NCBI GenBank assembly: GCA_000720535.1
Contig: JOAZ01000002.1
Location: 124,001 to 188,000, forward strand
Origin: Streptomyces halstedii
Lineage (GTDB): Bacteria; Actinomycetota; Actinomycetes; Streptomycetales; Streptomycetaceae
Length of the DNA stretch: 64,000 nt
Direction of reading: 5' to 3'
Under the pieces are notes generated by a model that did not search any database, was not told the DNA's origin, and saw only the letters and a program-made list of their open reading frames with translations. This document shows positions 1 to 7,994 of this stretch, in pieces. Position 1 is the first letter of the stretch. The number at the start of each line of letters is the position of its first letter. A program made the translations under genes and the position numbers.

Positions 1-1
1 A

Positions 2-1525
2 ATCGCCGACACCTCACTTCCCGACCCCAGTCGCTGGAAAGCGCTGGCCTTCATCGCCCTCGCCCAGCTGATGGTCGTGCTCGACGCGACCATCGTGAAC
101 ATCGCCCTGCCCTCCGCCCAGACCGACCTGGGGATATCCGAGGGCAACAAGCAGTGGGTGATCACCGCGTACGCCCTCGCGTTCGGCGGGCTCCTCCTCT
201 TCGGCGGGCGCATCGCCGACCTCTGGGGGCGCAAGCGCACCTTCGTGGTCGGGCTGCTCGGCTTCGCCCTGGCGTCCGCGCTCGGCGGCGCCGCCCAGGG
301 CCAGGCCATGATGTTCGGCTCGCGTGCCCTCCAGGGTGTCTTCGGCGCACTGCTGGCACCCGCCGCGCTCTCTCTGCTCGCGGTGATGTTCACCGACGCC
401 AAGGAGCGCGCCAAGGCGTTCGGCATCTACGGCGCCATCGCCGGTGGCGGCGGCGCGGTCGGCCTCATCCTCGGCGGCTTCCTGACCGAGTACCTGAACT
501 GGCGCTGGACGTTCTTCGTCAACATCCCGTTCGCGGTGCTCGCCGCCGCCGGTGCCTACTTCGTCATCCGTGAGCCGGCCGGCGGCCGCAACCGCTCGCC
601 GCTCGACATCCCCGGTGTCGTCCTGTCCACGCTCGGTCTCGTCTCGCTGGTGTACGGCTTCACCCGCGCCGAGTCGGCCGGCTGGTCGGACTCGCTGACC
701 GTCGGCATGTTCATCGCGGCCGGTGTGCTGCTGGTGGCCTTCGTCGCCACCGAGTCGCGGGTCAGGTCGCCGCTGCTGCCGCTGCGCGTCCTGACCGACC
801 GCAACCGCGGAGGGGTCTACCTCTCGCTGGGCCTCGCCGTCATCGCGATGTTCGGGCTCTTCCTCTTCCTGACGTACTACCTCCAGGTGGTCCAGGGCTA
901 CTCGCCGGTCAAGACCGGCTTCGCGTTCATGCCGATGATCGCGGGCATGATCACCGGTTCCACGCAGATCGGCGCCCGCCTGATGACCCGGGTCCCGCCG
1001 AGGCTGCTGATGGGCCCCGGCTTCCTGGTCGCCGCCGTCGGCATGCTGCTGCTGACCCAGCTGGACCTCGACACCTCGTACGCGGGCGTCATCCTGCCGG
1101 CGCAGTTGCTGCTCGGCCTGGGGATGGGTACGGCGTTCATGCCGGCCATGTCGCTGGCCACGCACGGCATCGAGCCGCGTGACGCCGGGGTCGCCTCCGC
1201 GATGGTGAACACCTCGCAGCAGGTCGGGGGTGCCATCGGTACGGCGCTGCTCAACACCATCGCCGCCGGGGCCACCACCGCCTACATCGCCGACCACGCC
1301 GCGGGCGCCGGTGACCCGAAGCTGCTCCAGTTCCAGGCCATGGTCAGCGGTTTCGCCGCCGCGATCTGGTGGGCGGTCGGCATCCTCGTGGCCGCCTCGG
1401 CGATCGCGGTGACGCTCGTCAACACCGGGCGTCCCGGTTCGGGACCCACGGGCCCGGCCGGTGGTACGGGTGAGCGGGCGGACGGTACCGAGGACGAGTT
1501 CCGCATCCCGGTCGTCGCCCACTGA
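2..1525 (+). CDS. DHA2-family MFS multidrug exporter, 5' end outside window
   Basis: Inner-membrane proton-driven drug exporter of the 14-helix DHA2 (EmrB/QacA) group. The frame is already open at the window edge: codons before the first ATG at 71 read ...RWKALAFIALAQL, the usual start of helix 1, so the true start lies upstream and the gene is cut by the window. Seen: helix-1 signature LDATIVNIALPS, the motif-A-like loop GRIADLWGRKRTF between helices 2 and 3, and many hydrophobic helices through about residue 450. The C-terminus is a Gly/Thr/Pro-rich cytoplasmic tail. It converges on the MarR gene at 1742-2245, which may or may not control it. The last bases and stop codon are repeated about 53 bp downstream. 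Substrate cannot be predicted. Confidence 0.93.
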   Translation: MADTSLPDPSRWKALAFIALAQLMVVLDATIVNIALPSAQTDLGISEGNKQWVITAYALAFGGLLLFGGRIADLWGRKRTFVVGLLGFALASALGGAAQGQAMMFGSRALQGVFGALLAPAALSLLAVMFTDAKERAKAFGIYGAIAGGGGAVGLILGGFLTEYLNWRWTFFVNIPFAVLAAAGAYFVIREPAGGRNRSPLDIPGVVLSTLGLVSLVYGFTRAESAGWSDSLTVGMFIAAGVLLVAFVATESRVRSPLLPLRVLTDRNRGGVYLSLGLAVIAMFGLFLFLTYYLQVVQGYSPVKTGFAFMPMIAGMITGSTQIGARLMTRVPPRLLMGPGFLVAAVGMLLLTQLDLDTSYAGVILPAQLLLGLGMGTAFMPAMSLATHGIEPRDAGVASAMVNTSQQVGGAIGTALLNTIAAGATTAYIADHAAGAGDPKLLQFQAMVSGFAAAIWWAVGILVAASAIAVTLVNTGRPGSGPTGPAGGTGERADGTEDEFRIPVVAH

Positions 1526-1592
1526 CCGGCCGGTTCGCCCACCGATCGGCCGCCTGCTGAGGGTCGTCGCCCACTGACCGGCCGTTTCGCCG
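1511..1592. repeat. Direct repeat of the exporter gene's 3' end
   Basis: The bases GTCGTCGCCCACTGACCGG at the end of the exporter gene, including its stop codon, recur at 1564 with the same following bases (CCG, then TTCGCC), about 53 bp apart. It looks like a short tandem duplication across the stop codon. Confidence 0.8.
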
Positions 1593-1672
1593 ACTGGTCG
1601 GCCGTTCGGCCCGCTGACCGGTTCGTCGTCGCCCGTCGCTCACTGGCGGCTCGTGGCGTCTGCCCTGGTCGT

Positions 1673-1707
1673 CTGCCCTGGTTCCGCTCGACGCGGAGCC
1701 AGGGCAG
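1673..1707. terminator. Bidirectional terminator between exporter and marR
   Basis: CTGCCCTGGTTCCGC, a 5-nt loop (TCGAC), then GCGGAGCCAGGGCAG gives a 15-bp stem with a single G-T mismatch. It sits between the convergent exporter and MarR genes. The right arm is also found at the 3' end of the MarR gene (1745-1759), so the hairpin was probably built by local duplication. Confidence 0.75.
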
Positions 1708-1741
1708 ATCCGTTTCCTGTCCGTCCGTCTTCCGTGTCCGC

Positions 1742-2245
1742 TCAGCGGAGCCAGGGCAGGTCCGCGTCCGTGCCCTCGGGCTGGAGCCCGGCGGCGACGA
1801 CCCGCATGATCTCGCCGAGGTTCCGCACCTGTTCGGGGGTGAGCCGGGCGAACATCGCCTGCCGTACGGCGGCGACGTGACCCGGTGCGGACCGGACGAG
1901 CATCGCGTGGCCCTCGTCGGTCAGTACGGCGTTCTGCCCGCGCTTGTCGGAGGGGCAGTCCTCGCGGCGGACCCAGCCGTTCTTCTCCAGCCGGGCCACC
2001 GCGTGCGAGAGCCGGGACCGGGTGATCTTCGCGTCCTTGGCCAGCTCGGTCATCCGCTTCCGGTGCCGCGGCGCCCGGGAGAGCTGGACGAGCAGCCCGT
2101 AATAGATGTGCGGCATGCCGGCGTCGCGTTGGAGCTGGCGGTCGAGATGGTCCTCCATGAGCGTGGTGGCGTGCAGATAAGCACTCCAGACGCTCTGTTC
2201 TTCGTCGGTGAGCCATCGGGGCCCGCCGGTGGATGCCGTGGTCAT
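1742..2245 (-). CDS. MarR-family transcriptional regulator
   Basis: Dimeric winged-helix repressor, 167 aa. Seen: an N-terminal dimerisation helix (DEEQSVWSAYLHATTLM), the HTH (MTELAKDAKITRSRLSHAVARLEKNGWV) and the wing (REDCPSDKRGQNAVLTDEG) ending in the typical RxxxxxDxRxxxxxLTxxG pattern. I chose ATG at 2245 rather than GTG at 2254 because a TACAGT hexamer (minus strand, 2253-2258) lies exactly 7 nt before it and there is no Shine-Dalgarno, as in a leaderless transcript. It is divergent from the LigB-type dioxygenase at 2510 with a perfect palindrome between them, so it most likely represses that gene and itself. MarR proteers of this kind often sense phenols or quinones; the ligand here is inference. 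Confidence 0.9.
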   Translation of the reverse strand: MTTASTGGPRWLTDEEQSVWSAYLHATTLMEDHLDRQLQRDAGMPHIYYGLLVQLSRAPRHRKRMTELAKDAKITRSRLSHAVARLEKNGWVRREDCPSDKRGQNAVLTDEGHAMLVRSAPGHVAAVRQAMFARLTPEQVRNLGEIMRVVAAGLQPEGTDADLPWLR

Positions 2246-2252
2246 GTACTTC

Positions 2253-2326
2253 ACTGTACGACCTTTTCTTGAAAGTTGAACTAGATAGAGCTAAGGTCTG
2301 TGGACATAGGAACTTGAAGCTTCAAG
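2253..2326. promoter_or_regulatory. marR promoter and probable MarR operators
   Basis: The minus-strand TACAGT (2253-2258) is the candidate -10 of marR. A perfect 14-bp palindrome, CTTGAAGCTTCAAG, lies at 2313-2326. A related TTGAA-type inverted motif (CTTGAAAGTTGAA) lies at about 2268-2280, overlapping the likely marR -35. Repeated TTGAA half-sites are typical of MarR operators. The rest of the 2327-2490 spacer shows no gene. Confidence 0.65.
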
Positions 2327-2509
2327 CAAACGTCCGGGATCCAGTCGGGACGCACGCGAGATCCACGCGAGGCTTCGAGCAAGGTCCAGGAAGTCCAGGA
2401 AATCTCCGTCGCGAGAAGCCGTCCAGCCGGGGCCCGGTGGTCCGCGCAGGTGCCGATCGTGGTACCTGCACAGAACACATACCTTGGCCGGCGGAGGAAT
2501 GGGAGTGTC

Positions 2510-3289
2510 ATGACCGTCACCGCCGCACGCATGCCCGCCCTCTACCTCTCCCACGGCGCCCCGCCGCTCGCCGACGACCCCGTCTGGCCGGCCGAGCTGG
2601 CCGCCTGGTCCGCGGAGCTGCCGCGACCCAAGGCGATCCTGATGGTCTCGGCCCACTGGGAAGAAGCCCCGCTCGCGCTCGGCGCCACGGAGACCGTGCC
2701 CCTCGTCTACGACTTCTGGGGCTTCCCCGAGCACTACTACGGTGTCCGGTACGCCGCCCCGGGGGCCCCGGAGCTCGCCGAGAACGTCCGCAAGCTGCTA
2801 CGCCGGGCGGGTACGCCGGTCCAGGACATCCCGGACCGCGGCCTGGACCACGGAGCGTACGTACCGCTCGTCGAGATGTACCCGGACGCCGGCATCCCCG
2901 TACTCCAGATCTCCCTGCCGACGCTGGATCCGCAGGCGCTGATGGACATCGGACGCAGGCTCGCCCCGCTGCGCGACGAGGGGGTGCTGATCGTGGGGAG
3001 CGGCTTCTTCACGCACAACCTGGCGGCGCTGCGCCACGCCGGTGGCACCCCTGGCTGGTCGGCGGAGTTCGACGACTGGGGGCACCGCGCGCTCCGGGCC
3101 CAGGACATCGACGCGCTGCTGGACTTCGAACACAAGTCGCCGGCCGGCAAGCTGGCGCACCCCCGTACCGAGCACTTCGCCCCGCTCTTCGTCACGCTCG
3201 GCGCGGCGGAGAAGGACCTCGACCAGGGGCGCAGCGTGATCGACGGCTTCTGGATGGGGCTGGCGAAGCGGTCGGTGCAGTTCGGCTGA
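2510..3289 (+). CDS. DODA-type extradiol dioxygenase (LigB/YgiD family)
   Basis: Class III ring-cleaving dioxygenase, 259 aa, normal length for the YgiD/DODA family. Such enzymes open catechol-type rings with a metal held by histidines. Seen: LYLSHGAPP near the N-terminus, VSAHWEE, DHGAYVPL and GSGFFTHN, which supply the conserved histidines. The start is ATG 2510, with GGAGG about 13 nt upstream; an in-frame start at 2450 would have no ribosome site. It is cytoplasmic, monocistronic and divergent from marR, with MarR-type operators in the gap. This suggests induction by aromatic compounds and a detoxifying or catabolic role. The exact substrate (DOPA, gallate-like or other catechol) is unknown. 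Confidence 0.9.
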   Translation: MTVTAARMPALYLSHGAPPLADDPVWPAELAAWSAELPRPKAILMVSAHWEEAPLALGATETVPLVYDFWGFPEHYYGVRYAAPGAPELAENVRKLLRRAGTPVQDIPDRGLDHGAYVPLVEMYPDAGIPVLQISLPTLDPQALMDIGRRLAPLRDEGVLIVGSGFFTHNLAALRHAGGTPGWSAEFDDWGHRALRAQDIDALLDFEHKSPAGKLAHPRTEHFAPLFVTLGAAEKDLDQGRSVIDGFWMGLAKRSVQFG

Positions 3290-3797
3290 GTGCGGGGAGC
3301 CGGGGAGTCCGGGGAGCCGGGAAGTCAGGGGCCCGGGGAGCCGGTGGCGGCGGGAAGGCGGCGGGTCGCGCGTCCGGGCCCGCCTGCCGCGCCGTCCGGC
3401 CGCCTGTCGTGCCGTCCGGTCCGGTGGTCGTGTCGGTTGGTCCGGCGGCTGGGGCGGGGCAACCCGTGGCCGTCGTGGACCGTCCTGGGGAGAGGAGGAG
3501 CGGGATCAGGGGAGCCGCTGCTCGGGTGAAGGCAACCGTGTCGACCGTGATCGCCGTCTCACCCACCACGGGGTGGCAGAGGTCGGCGAGGGCCGGAAGA
3601 TCCGTCCCGGTTCCAGGTCTGACCTGGGCTTCCGCGGGTATCCGTGACATCTGGCCCCCGGAAGGGGCGGACAGGGTACTGCATGATCGCGAAAGTGAAC
3701 GGCCGGTGTGGGAATTCTGTCCGGATTCCAGTCGTTGTTTCCAACGGATGCAGGGCACCCGGGAGGGTGTCGCGACCTACTCAGCAAGGGAGCACGC
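3290..3797. other. 508-bp gene-free spacer before hrdD
   Basis: No convincing coding sequence. It opens with a G-rich run of short near-repeats (GGGGAGCCGGGGAGTCC and variants, 3296-3345) and a C/G alternating stretch to about 3480. It ends with the hrdD promoter region. Open frames crossing it have no ribosome site and no protein-like composition. Confidence 0.6.
3711..3736 (+). promoter_or_regulatory. Sigma-R-type promoter for hrdD
   Basis: GGAAT at 3711-3715 and GTT at 3734-3736 are separated by 18 nt, matching the GGAAT-N18/19-GTT consensus of the Streptomyces thiol-stress sigma factor SigR. hrdD is a known SigR target in S. coelicolor, which supports the reading. The start codon is about 50 nt downstream of the likely transcription start. 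Confidence 0.7.
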
Positions 3798-4799
3798 ATG
3801 GCAACCCGTGCCGTCGCCCGTCGTTCGTCCGCCGAGACCGGTGGGACCGACCGGGCAAGCAGTGTTCGCGCCAAGGGCGTGGAAATCGCCGATCGCGACC
3901 TGGTCGGCATGTACCTCGACGAAATCGCTCGTACGCCCCTGCTCGACGCCGCCAAGGAAGTCGAGCTCTCGCAGACGATCGAGGCGGGCGTCTACGCCCA
4001 GCGGATCCTCGACGGCGAGGTGGAGAGCGAGGCCGGAGGGGCCAAGCGTGAGGAGCTGGAGGCGCTCGTCGCCGAGGGCGAGCGTGCCAAGGACATATTC
4101 ATCCGTTCCAATCTCCGGCTCGTCGTCGCCGTGGCCCGCCGCTACCCGAGGGCAGGTCTGCCCCTGCTCGACCTGATTCAGGAGGGGAACGCCGGCCTGG
4201 TGCGCGCGGTCGAGAAGTTCGACTACGCCAAGGGCTTCAAGTTCTCCACGTACGCGACGTGGTGGATCCGGCAGGCCATCACCCGTTCCATAGCCGACCA
4301 GTCCCGCACCATCCGCCTCCCCGTCCACCTCGTGGAGGAGCTCGGCCGGATCCGCCGGGTCCAGCGCGAGTTCAACCGTGAGCACGGGCGCGACCCGGAG
4401 CACACGGAGATCGCGGCGGAGCTGGGATCCAACGCCGAGCGCGTCGGCAACGTCCTGGACTGGGCGCGAGACCCGGTCAGCCTCAACATGTCGGTGGACG
4501 ACGACGGGGACACGCAGTTCGGTGATCTGCTGGAGGACACCTCCGCCGTGTCGCCGGAGCAGTCCGTGATGACGTTGCTGCGCAGCGAGGAGCTGGAGGA
4601 TCTGATCGGCAAGCTCGACAACCGCACCGCCTCCATCATCAAGATGCGTTACGGGATCGAGGACGGCCGTGAGCGGACCCTCACCGAAGTGGGCAAGCAG
4701 CACGGCCTCACACGGGAGCGGATCCGGCAGATCGAGAAGCACGCGCTGATCGAATTGAAGAGAATGGCTCACGACACGGGCTTTGACGCTGCGGCGTGA
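3798..4799 (+). CDS. hrdD: RNA polymerase sigma factor HrdD
   Basis: Group 2 (primary-like, non-essential) sigma-70 factor, 333 aa, the length and N-terminus (MATRAVARR) of Streptomyces HrdD. Seen in order: region 1.2 (DLVGMYLDEIARTPLL), region 2 with FIRSNLRLVVAVARRY and the -10 recognition helix (GFKFSTYATWWIRQAI), region 3 (LPVHLVEELGRIRRVQREF) and region 4.2 HTH (TLTEVGKQHGLTRERIRQIE). The start is ATG 3798 behind AAGGGAG; in-frame upstream codons have no site. It is single-gene, with a SigR-like promoter upstream and a strong terminator downstream. HrdD overlaps HrdB in promoter preference and contributes to stress and secondary-metabolite gene expression. The identification is secure. 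Confidence 0.96.
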   Translation: MATRAVARRSSAETGGTDRASSVRAKGVEIADRDLVGMYLDEIARTPLLDAAKEVELSQTIEAGVYAQRILDGEVESEAGGAKREELEALVAEGERAKDIFIRSNLRLVVAVARRYPRAGLPLLDLIQEGNAGLVRAVEKFDYAKGFKFSTYATWWIRQAITRSIADQSRTIRLPVHLVEELGRIRRVQREFNREHGRDPEHTEIAAELGSNAERVGNVLDWARDPVSLNMSVDDDGDTQFGDLLEDTSAVSPEQSVMTLLRSEELEDLIGKLDNRTASIIKMRYGIEDGRERTLTEVGKQHGLTRERIRQIEKHALIELKRMAHDTGFDAAA

Positions 4800-4876
4800 G
4801 CCGTTGACCCCGTAATCTCCCCATCAAGCCGGTTCGCACCGGCCCGAAGACCGGTTCTTTCCGGTCCCTTGAGCTG

Positions 4877-4910
4877 AGCCCCGGCGCCCACCCCCCCCGG
4901 CGCCGGGGCT
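4877..4910 (+). terminator. hrdD terminator
   Basis: AGCCCCGGCGCC and GGCGCCGGGGCT form a perfect 12-bp stem around a C-rich loop, followed by CTTCC. It is about 80 bp after the hrdD stop. Confidence 0.8.
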
Positions 4911-4920
4911 CTTCCATGTC

Positions 4921-5040
4921 CGCCCCGGTCCGGTCAGCCTCGGTCGGCCGGCCCGGCCCGGTCCGTTCCGGTCAGCCTCATCCGCCCGGTCCGGTCCGGT
5001 CCGTTCCGGTCAGCCTCATCCGCCCGGCCCGGTCCGGTCA
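4921..5040. repeat. 39-bp imperfect tandem repeat
   Basis: A roughly 29-bp core beginning GTCCGTTCCGGTCAGCCTCA occurs at about 4961 and again at about 5000 (period 39), with further partial copies of CCGGTCAGCCTCGGTCGG on both sides. It runs up to the stop codon of the WYL regulator gene. Confidence 0.75.
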
Positions 5041-6078
5041 GCTTCGGTCGGCCCGGTCATGCGTGGCCGGCGTCTGTGCCGGTACCGCCGTCCCGTCCGC
5101 CGCGCCGAGCCCCGCCGAGGAGGCGCGAGTCAGGCGGGCGCCCAGGGCGTGCAGGTGCTCCACCAGCTGCGGCGGCCCGTGCACCTCGAACTCGCAGTCC
5201 ACCAGTGCCAGCCGCAGCGCCACCCACTCCAGCGAATCGGTGAGGGCCGCGCGCAGCCGGCAGCCGCCCCCGCCGTCCGGCTCCGCCGCGCCGAGCGAGC
5301 CGGGCAGCCGCGCGGTGACGAAGTCCGCCGGGGCCCGGAACGTCACGTCGACGCGCACCTCCGGCTGCCTCCGCGCCATCGACCGGGTGAAGAACTCGGC
5401 GGCGTCCCTGTTTCCCTCGGGCAGCTCGCGCGGGGTGAACCGGGCACCGGTGGCGTACGGCTCGGTCACCCGGTCCACCCGGAAGGTGCGCCAGTCCTCG
5501 CGGTCGAGGTCGTACGCGACGAGGTACCACCGGCTGCCTGTGCTCACCAGCCGGTACGGCTCGACCTGGCGCTTCGACGCGGTGCCGTCCCCCGCCCGGT
5601 ACGCGAAACGCAGCCGCTCGCGCCCGGTCACCGCCGAGGCGATGACCGTGAGGGTGCCCGGATCGATGGTGGAGCCGTCGCCCCGGGTGAGCGGCACGGT
5701 GGCGTTCTGGAGGGAGGAGACGCGGTGCCGCAGGCGGGAGGGGAGCACCTGCTCCAGCTTGGCCAGCGCGCGTACGGACGCCTCGTCCACGCCCTCGATG
5801 GCGTGCCCCGCACCCGCCCTGAGCCCCACCGCGATGGCCACCGCCTCCTCGTCGTCCAGCAGGAGGGGCGGCATGGCGGCGCCCGCCACCAGCCGGTATC
5901 CGCCGACCGAGCCGCGTGACGCCTCGACCGGATAGCCGAGGTCGCGGAGCCGGTCGATGTCGCGGCGGATGGTCCGGGGGCTGACGTCGAGCCGTTCGGC
6001 CAGTTCGCTGCCCGGCCATTCGCGCGGTGTCTGGAGGAGCGACAGCAGATTCAGCAGGCGTGCCGGTGTGTCGGTCAT
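5038..6078 (-). CDS. WYL-domain HTH transcriptional regulator (YafY/DeoR type)
   Basis: 346 aa: an N-terminal winged HTH (LLSLLQTPREWPGSELAERLDVSPRTIRRDIDRLRDLGYPV, residues about 10-50), a middle linker and a C-terminal WYL domain with the signature WYLVAYDLDREDWRTFRVDRV at about 190-210 and a WCX-like tail. WYL proteins bind ligands, often nucleic acids, and act as repressors or activators. The gene is divergent from the DHA2 exporter at 6140 with an inverted repeat in the 61-bp gap, so local control of the exporter is the simplest model. No strong ribosome site precedes the ATG. The effector is unknown. Confidence 0.9.
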   Translation of the reverse strand: MTDTPARLLNLLSLLQTPREWPGSELAERLDVSPRTIRRDIDRLRDLGYPVEASRGSVGGYRLVAGAAMPPLLLDDEEAVAIAVGLRAGAGHAIEGVDEASVRALAKLEQVLPSRLRHRVSSLQNATVPLTRGDGSTIDPGTLTVIASAVTGRERLRFAYRAGDGTASKRQVEPYRLVSTGSRWYLVAYDLDREDWRTFRVDRVTEPYATGARFTPRELPEGNRDAAEFFTRSMARRQPEVRVDVTFRAPADFVTARLPGSLGAAEPDGGGGCRLRAALTDSLEWVALRLALVDCEFEVHGPPQLVEHLHALGARLTRASSAGLGAADGTAVPAQTPATHDRADRS

Positions 6079-6100
6079 GGGCCCAGCATGCGCCGTAAAG

Positions 6101-6133
6101 AGGTCGTGATCTGACCTAATGGCTGTCTAGCTT
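6101..6133. promoter_or_regulatory. Divergent promoter/operator between WYL regulator and exporter
   Basis: AGGTC-N7-GACCT inverted repeat at 6101-6117 lies in the middle of the 61-bp intergenic region. TAGCTT at 6128-6133 is exactly 6 nt before the exporter ATG, a leaderless -10 arrangement. An operator just upstream of that -10 would suit repression by the WYL protein. Confidence 0.5.
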
Positions 6134-6139
6134 TCTCCC

Positions 6140-7810
6140 ATGACTTCTCCCGCATCGCCGCGGCCCGCCGCGGCAGCCGCCCGTACGGCCTCCACAGAAC
6201 AGGCGGACCCGCACTCCTCGGCAGAACCGGCGGACCCTCAGTCCTCGGCGGAACAGGCGGACCCTCAGTCCTCGGCCGACCGGCGCCGCTGGTTCGCGCT
6301 CGCGATCGTGATGACCGCGGCCTTCATGGACCTGGTGGACGTCACGATCGTCAACATCGCCATACCGAGCATCACCGAGGACACCGGTGCCTCGTTCTCC
6401 GCGATCCAGTGGATCACCGCCGGGTACGCCCTCGCCTTCGCCGCCGGTCTGATCACCGGTGGCCGACTCGGTGACATCTACGGCCGCAAACGGCTGTTCC
6501 TGCTCGGTATCGCCGGTTTCACGATCGCTTCCGCGCTCTGCGGCCTCGCGGTGAACCCGGAGATGCTCGTCGCCTCACGCATCCTCCAGGGCGCCACGGC
6601 CTCGCTGATGGTGCCTCAGGTGCTCTCGATCGTCCACGCCACCTTCCCGGCGCACGAACGCGGCAAGGTCTTCGGGCTCTTCGGGGCGATCGTGGGACTC
6701 GGCGCCGTCTCGGGCCCTCTGTTGGGCGCGTTGCTCACCGAGTGGAACCTCTTCGGCCTGGAGTGGCGGCCGATCTTCCTGATCAACCTGCCGGTCGGTG
6801 TCGCCGGGCTCGTCCTGGGGCGGAAGTTCATCAGCGAGTCCAAGGCCCCGAAGGCGCTCCGCCTCGATCTGGTGGGTGTCGCCCTGGTGACGCTCGGCCT
6901 GCTGATGCTGCTCTACCCGCTGACCCGTGGACGCGAGCTGGGCTGGCCGCTGTGGGGGTACGTGTCGATGGCCGGCAGCCTCCTGGTGTTCGCCGTACTG
7001 GTCGCGTACGAGGCACGGAAGGCGCGCCTGGACGGTTCGCCGCTCATCGAGCTGTCGCTGTTCCGGGTGAAGAGCTTCGCCGCGGGCATCGCCGTGCAGC
7101 TCACCTTCGGCGTCGGCCTCGGCATCTTCTTCCTGGTCTGGACGCTCTACCTCCAGATGGGGCTCGGCTGGAGCGCGCTGAAGGCGGGGACGACCGGGAT
7201 CCCGTTCTCGGTCGCCGTCTCGGTCGCCGCGGGGCTCTCCGTGCAGAAGCTGGTGCCCCGCTTCGGCCGCAAGGTGCTCCAGGCCGGCGCGCTGCTCATG
7301 ATCGTCGGGCTGCTGCTCTACATGGGCGAGGCCGGGCACTACGGCCAGGCCATCACCCCCTGGCAGATGATCCCGCCGCTGCTGTTCATGGGCGTGGGGA
7401 TGGGACTGATCGTGGCCCCGCTGACGGACGCGGTGCTCTCCGGGGTGCCGAAGGAACACGCGGGGTCGGCCTCCGGGCTGATCAACACCGTGCAGCAGAT
7501 GGGTACGGCGCTGGGGCTCGGCCTCGTGTCGGTCGTCTTCTTCGGGGCGATCGGTGACGATCTGGCGCCTGACGCGCTCGGACCGGCGTTCGTGGACGGG
7601 TTCCAGCGGTCGCTGTGGTGTGTCGCCGGGGTCCTCGCCGTGATCTTCCTGGTGATGTTCGCCCTGCCGGCCGCGCCGAAGGTGCACCTGGAGGGCGGCG
7701 GCGATGCCGAGGACCCGGAGACGGGCGCGGTTCCGGGGACGGGCACGGTTCAGGGGACGGGCACGGTTCAGGAGGATGTGCCCACCGAGGAGCCGGTGCT
7801 GACGCACTGA
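6140..7810 (+). CDS. DHA2-family MFS drug exporter
   Basis: 556-aa, 14-helix proton-coupled exporter. Seen: LVDVTIVNIAIPS in helix 1, GRLGDIYGRKRLF (motif A), a GAVSGPLLG-like motif C in helix 5, and a C-terminal hydrophobic helix near residue 505. The N-terminus before helix 1 contains a 10-residue unit repeated about three times (QADPHSSAEP, ADPQSSAEQ, ADPQSSADR), and the C-terminal tail has a TGTVQG repeat; both look like recent DNA-level duplications in cytoplasmic tails. It is transcribed away from the WYL regulator, probably leaderless (TAGCTT, 6 nt, ATG). Substrate unknown. Confidence 0.93.
   Translation: MTSPASPRPAAAAARTASTEQADPHSSAEPADPQSSAEQADPQSSADRRRWFALAIVMTAAFMDLVDVTIVNIAIPSITEDTGASFSAIQWITAGYALAFAAGLITGGRLGDIYGRKRLFLLGIAGFTIASALCGLAVNPEMLVASRILQGATASLMVPQVLSIVHATFPAHERGKVFGLFGAIVGLGAVSGPLLGALLTEWNLFGLEWRPIFLINLPVGVAGLVLGRKFISESKAPKALRLDLVGVALVTLGLLMLLYPLTRGRELGWPLWGYVSMAGSLLVFAVLVAYEARKARLDGSPLIELSLFRVKSFAAGIAVQLTFGVGLGIFFLVWTLYLQMGLGWSALKAGTTGIPFSVAVSVAAGLSVQKLVPRFGRKVLQAGALLMIVGLLLYMGEAGHYGQAITPWQMIPPLLFMGVGMGLIVAPLTDAVLSGVPKEHAGSASGLINTVQQMGTALGLGLVSVVFFGAIGDDLAPDALGPAFVDGFQRSLWCVAGVLAVIFLVMFALPAAPKVHLEGGGDAEDPETGAVPGTGTVQGTGTVQEDVPTEEPVLTH
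6195..6285 (+). repeat. 30-bp in-frame tandem repeat in the exporter N-terminus
   Basis: About three copies of a 30-bp unit containing GGCGGACCCTCAGTCCTCGG encode the repeated QADPQSSAE segment. Being in frame, it changes only tail length. Confidence 0.8.
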
Positions 7811-7914
7811 CACCGTTGCGGCGGTTCGCGTGCGGCACCTGGGGCGGTTCACGGTCCACGGTCCGCGTGCGGCACCCGATGGTCCCGGTGCGTGTGCGGC
7901 GCCCCGTCGTCCAC

Positions 7915-7953
7915 GGCGGCCCGTCCACCCCCGAACGGGGTGGGCGGGCCGCC
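7915..7953. terminator. Bidirectional terminator
   Basis: GGCGGCCCGTCCACCCC, loop CGAAC, GGGGTGGGCGGGCCGCC: a 17-bp stem with one G-T mismatch, between the convergent exporter and DUF6227 genes. Confidence 0.8.
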
Positions 7954-7994
7954 GGTGTGCACGGGTACGGATCCTGCGCGGCGGGGTCAGCAGG

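Noticed and set aside
14-1522. 502-aa minus-strand open frame opposite the exporter
   Set aside because: Asp/Arg/Gly/Gln-rich, no domain, fully antisense to a clear MFS gene; a typical GC-bias shadow.
2290-2509. Open frames between marR and the dioxygenase
   Set aside because: They lack ribosome sites and cover the operator palindrome.
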